Shown here piece by piece: positions 50,819 through 53,435 of a DNA stretch of 53,435 bases; positions within the stretch are counted from its first letter, which is position 1; every line of letters starts with the position of its first letter. The DNA is from Streptosporangiaceae bacterium. GTDB taxonomy: Bacteria > Actinomycetota > Actinomycetes > Streptosporangiales > Streptosporangiaceae. A program made the position numbers and the translations under genes. The stretch is taken from positions 1-53,435 of the forward strand of contig JAICYD010000037.1 of the NCBI GenBank assembly GCA_025934375.1, written 5' to 3'. A model generated the notes under the pieces. That model searched no databases and had not been told where the DNA came from. It saw only the letters and a program-made list of their open reading frames with translations.

Positions 50819-51585
50819 CGGGCGACCGCCGTCCGCAGTGCCTGGAGCACCGTGCCCGCGTGCTGGTAGACCGCGAAGTGCCCGCCGTCCAGCCGCAGGA
50901 GCTCGAACGGCCCGGTCGTCACCGCGCGCCAGCCCGCCACCAGGCTGGCCGAGATCGGGTCGTCGGCGCCCAGGAACGCGATCACCGGGCACGACAGCGC
51001 CGGCAGTGGCGGCGGGAGGTATGCCTGGATCAGCTCGAGGTCCTCGCGGATGACCGGCATGAAGTACTCGAGGAGCTCAGCGTTGTGCAAGATCTCTTCG
51101 GGAATCCCCTGGAATTGCGCGGCCAGGAAGCGCGCCAGCTCCTCATCCGCCAGGTGGCCGACCCGCGGCAGCCGCGCGGGAGCCTGGCCCGGGGGGGCGC
51201 AGGCGGCGACGATGAGTGCCTCGGGCGGCCGGGACAGCGCGCAGCCCAGGTACCTGGCGACCTCGAACGCGATGACCGAGCCGATGCTGGCGCCCAGCAG
51301 CGCGTACGGCGCGTCGAGGCGCGGGAGCAGCGCGGTGGCGGCGGTGCTAACGAGCCCGGCCATGTCCGCGCACCCGCGCTCGCCGCGCCGGTCCTCCCGG
51401 CCGGGCATGTGCACCGGGCATATCTCGATCCCGGTCCCGCTGGCCTGCCGCAGCCCGCGGAAGGCGCTGGCCCCGCCGCCGGCATGGGGGAAGCAGAAAA
51501 GGCGCAGGGACGTCTGGGCGAGGGCGCGCGGCGGGTACGGCAGCCAGGGGTTCGGCTCCGCCACGGCGGCGACGGGGCCGGTCAC
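50815..51585 (-). CDS. Type II thioesterase
   Basis: 256 residues. Ser100 in GASIGS (usually GHSMG), Asp208/Asp209 in LGADDPIS and His236 in GGHFAVY form the triad. LFCFPHAGGGASAFRGL is the typical N-terminal signature. The enzyme removes wrong acyl or aminoacyl groups from carrier domains. GTG 51585 overlaps the ACP stop; downstream it overlaps the FAAL start. Confidence 0.92.
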   Translation of the reverse strand: MTGPVAAVAEPNPWLPYPPRALAQTSLRLFCFPHAGGGASAFRGLRQASGTGIEICPVHMPGREDRRGERGCADMAGLVSTAATALLPRLDAPYALLGASIGSVIAFEVARYLGCALSRPPEALIVAACAPPGQAPARLPRVGHLADEELARFLAAQFQGIPEEILHNAELLEYFMPVIREDLELIQAYLPPPLPALSCPVIAFLGADDPISASLVAGWRAVTTGPFELLRLDGGHFAVYQHAGTVLQALRTAVAR

Positions 51586-51866
51586 ACCGCAGCCCCCCCG
51601 CCCGCCAGTTCCGTCAGGTACCGGGTCAGGGCCGTAATGGTGTCGACATCCCACAGCAGCGTCGGCTCGACCATCACCGCGAGGTCGTCTTCAATGTCGC
51701 CGCACAGCGCGACCGCGTAGACCGAGTCCAGCCCGTACTCGGTGACCGGCACGTCGCGCGCGATGTCCGCGGCCGGGACCGACAGGTAGAACGCGATGCG
51801 CTCGACCAGGTACGCCTCGATCGCCGCGGGCGTCAGGCTGCGCGCAGTTGGCTGCGGCTCGGCCAT
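51582..51866 (-). CDS. Acyl carrier protein
   Basis: 94 residues. The phosphopantetheine attachment Ser48 lies in EYGLDSVYAV, with the usual four-helix pattern around it. It probably carries the fatty acid loaded by the FAAL while the dehydrogenases act on it, then donates it to the first NRPS module. ATG preceded by GAGGAGG. It starts 12 bases after the dehydrogenase-like gene. Confidence 0.93.
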   Translation of the reverse strand: MAEPQPTARSLTPAAIEAYLVERIAFYLSVPAADIARDVPVTEYGLDSVYAVALCGDIEDDLAVMVEPTLLWDVDTITALTRYLTELAGGGAAV

Positions 51867-51878
51867 GGGTTGTCCTCC

Positions 51879-53120
51879 TCAGCCCGGGATTGACCGGGCG
51901 GTCAGGTCGAAGGGCTTGCGGGCCTGGTAACGCTCAATGGCAATCTCGGACAGCTGATGCTCAACGTCGGTGCGCTCGGCGGTAGTGAGGGCCGGGGGCC
52001 CGCCCAGGCGCCCGGTCAGCCGGTCCAGTACCCCCGCCAGGGCGTCGCTGGGCAGGTCCCCCTGAGGAGCCGCCAGGGCGCAGGCGGCCGCCAGCAGCAA
52101 GGCATACCGGGCGGCCACGTCGAGTTCCCGCCCCGGCCCGCCGGGGGCCGCCCCGGGCCCGGTCGCCGGCACCAGGTCGCCCCGCAGTGCGACCACTTCG
52201 CGGGAGAGCCGGGCAGCGAGCAGGCGCACGCGGTCGTCGGGCCAGGCGACGTCAACGGCCTGGTCCAGGCAGCCGAGCAGGGCGTCGGCGCCGGTGCCGG
52301 CCGAGACCAGCCCCCGCCAGATCCGTGTCAGGCGGCCGGGCTGGGTGCCGCGCAGCACGGCGATGGCCGCGGTGTCCCGAGCCGCCTTCTGGAAGATCGC
52401 GAAGGGCCCGGCGCGCAGGAAGGCCCGGGCGCCGAGCACCGAGCGCAGGCCGTCGAAAGCGTCAGCCGCCAGCCGGGCGGCCAGGTAGTCGGCGGCCGGC
52501 GCGTAAAGCGGCAGTGCGTCCGCGGCGGGCTCGATCGCCCCGAGGACGGCCGCGGTCAGCGCGTCGACGGCGAGCAGGTCGGCATAGGCGCGGGCGATCG
52601 TCGCGCGGACGTAGGGCAGGTCGGCGACCAGCCCGTCGTAAAGCCGCCGGGTCAGGGAGTTGCCAAGGGCCGCGCGCAGCGCGGCGTCCAGCGGGCCAAG
52701 GCCCAGCCGGGCCGTGATCGCCTGCGCGACCAGCCCGCTTGGCCCCGCTGCGGCGCCCGGCGGGCCGGCGGGCCGCTGGTTGGCCAGCAGCAGCCCGGCC
52801 ATGGTCTGCCGCCGTTCCCGCGACCCCGACCGCCACGCCTGCAAGGCCACCTCGAGCGGCCCGAACGCCCAGCTGGCGGCCAGGCGAGCGTCACGCCGGG
52901 CCAGCGTGGTCAGCACCCGGGCGAGATCGTCGGCGCCGGCCAGCCGGCCGCCGAGCTCGGGCGGCACGAGCTCGGCGCCGATGCCATAGGCATTCAGGAG
53001 CTCGGTGACCGGCCCGGCTGGCTCGCCGCACTCATCGCCGGCGAGGATCGCGGCGTACCCGGCGGGGTTGGCGTCGTCCCATGGATCGCCGAGCAGCCGG
53101 TCCAGCTCCGCGGCGCTCAC
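51879..53120 (-). CDS. Acyl-CoA dehydrogenase-like protein lacking the middle domain
   Basis: 413 residues. The N-terminal helical part is recognisable (VPPELGGRLAGADDLARVLT, then RRDARLAASWAFGPLEVALQ, up to about 110). It jumps after a short Pro/Gly linker straight to the C-terminal helical domain (ALGNSLTRRLYDGLVADLPY onward, from about 150; FLRAGPFAIFQKAARD near 245). The beta-barrel middle domain that holds much of the FAD site appears missing, so it may be inactive alone and work with the neighbouring dehydrogenase. GTG start overlaps the previous stop by four bases. Confidence 0.8.
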   Translation of the reverse strand: MSAAELDRLLGDPWDDANPAGYAAILAGDECGEPAGPVTELLNAYGIGAELVPPELGGRLAGADDLARVLTTLARRDARLAASWAFGPLEVALQAWRSGSRERRQTMAGLLLANQRPAGPPGAAAGPSGLVAQAITARLGLGPLDAALRAALGNSLTRRLYDGLVADLPYVRATIARAYADLLAVDALTAAVLGAIEPAADALPLYAPAADYLAARLAADAFDGLRSVLGARAFLRAGPFAIFQKAARDTAAIAVLRGTQPGRLTRIWRGLVSAGTGADALLGCLDQAVDVAWPDDRVRLLAARLSREVVALRGDLVPATGPGAAPGGPGRELDVAARYALLLAAACALAAPQGDLPSDALAGVLDRLTGRLGGPPALTTAERTDVEHQLSEIAIERYQARKPFDLTARSIPG

Positions 53121-53435
53121 GCTGGCCCCGGAGCGGGCAGCGGCCCGGTGCTCAAGTTCATGGCGGCACCGAACGGGCTGACCGGGGCACCGCGCATCGC
53201 TGCCTCCACGAGGCAGCAGGTAAGGAGGTCATCCAGCTGCGCGTCCCCGGGAAGCGGCTCGGGCCGCGGGCAGCGCAGCACGTCGGCGAGGTTCGCCGAC
53301 AGCTCGCGCAGCGCGCCGCGCACCCACAGCCCGTCGCGCCACAGCGGTTCGCCGGCGTGCCGCTGCGCGCCCGCCCGCCACACCTGGAGGCAGGCGGCGC
53401 CGGCGAAGCAGAGCTCGTACGCCGCCGCCAGCTCA
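53117..53435 (-). CDS. Acyl-CoA dehydrogenase family protein, C-terminal part only
   Basis: The open frame runs off the right edge; 105 C-terminal residues are visible. They read AAAYELCFAGAACLQVWRAG, then LWVRGALRELSANLADVLRC, which is the pattern of the C-terminal extension of dehydrogenases found in lipopeptide starter operons. The stop overlaps the start of the next dehydrogenase-like gene. It is probably the active partner that desaturates the ACP-bound acyl chain. Confidence 0.7.
   Translation of the reverse strand, partial: ELAAAYELCFAGAACLQVWRAGAQRHAGEPLWRDGLWVRGALRELSANLADVLRCPRPEPLPGDAQLDDLLTCCLVEAAMRGAPVSPFGAAMNLSTGPLPAPGPA

Overview
The window is high-GC DNA from an actinomycete, probably a filamentous one. 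The signs are a strong G/C bias at third codon positions, GTG starts with GTGA/ATGA stop-start overlaps, a LacI-controlled CUT1 sugar importer, SARP and StrR-type regulators, DUF3618/Holin-X genes, and many secreted glycoside hydrolases with actinobacterial Ig, CBM6 and CBM13 modules. I saw no rRNA, tRNA or CRISPR array.

Layout. (1) 1-6.6 kb, all on the minus strand: a 51-residue peptide ending in F-N-S-A-L, which fits the FxSxx-COOH class of radical-SAM-modified RiPP precursors; upstream of it a large membrane protein with a TrkA-N-like Rossmann region and a RyR domain; a Tat-exported PAF-acetylhydrolase-like esterase; and a compact cell-envelope operon (Holin-X, DUF3618, an Ala/Gln-rich membrane protein, and a frameshifted mini-gene). 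(2) 6.9-15.5 kb: an arabinan/arabino-oligosaccharide locus of LacI repressor, GH51 arabinofuranosidase, lipoprotein binding protein, two permeases, a dedicated ATPase and a secreted GH43 arabinanase, with a promoter and a palindromic operator in front. (3) 15.6-28.7 kb: a MacB/FtsX-type ABC system, two related GH16 beta-glucanases with different C-terminal modules, an amidohydrolase, an eight-repeat secreted protein, and a fluoride-type crcB-crcB-DUF190 operon whose start region is a fourfold tandem repeat of RBS plus start codon. (4) 28.8-38.4 kb: a StrR-like ParB-fold activator, a large XRE-SARP-NB-ARC regulator, a metallophosphoesterase, htpG and a two-component pair.

(5) 38.5-53.4 kb is the left part of a nonribosomal lipopeptide cluster: alpha/beta hydrolase, MbtH-like protein, FabH-like ketosynthase, CmlA-type di-iron beta-hydroxylase, a propeller-like protein, an ABC exporter, a free-standing condensation domain, a P450 and, on the other strand, a tightly coupled starter-acid operon (acyl-CoA dehydrogenase pair, acyl carrier protein, type II thioesterase, fatty acyl-AMP ligase). 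No NRPS megasynthase is visible, so it should lie to the right. The inferred product is an N-acylated peptide with beta-hydroxylated residue(s) and an unsaturated or otherwise desaturated acyl chain, broadly like ramoplanin/enduracidin-type pathways.

The most informative regulatory signal is a 9-11-9 inverted repeat (GTTCAACTG-N11-CAGTTGAAC type) found before mbtH, before the hydroxylase and between the exporter and the condensation gene. It matches the known StrR operator (GTTCGACTG-N11-CAGTCGAAC), and so links the regulator at 28.8-29.9 kb with the pathway about 10 kb away.
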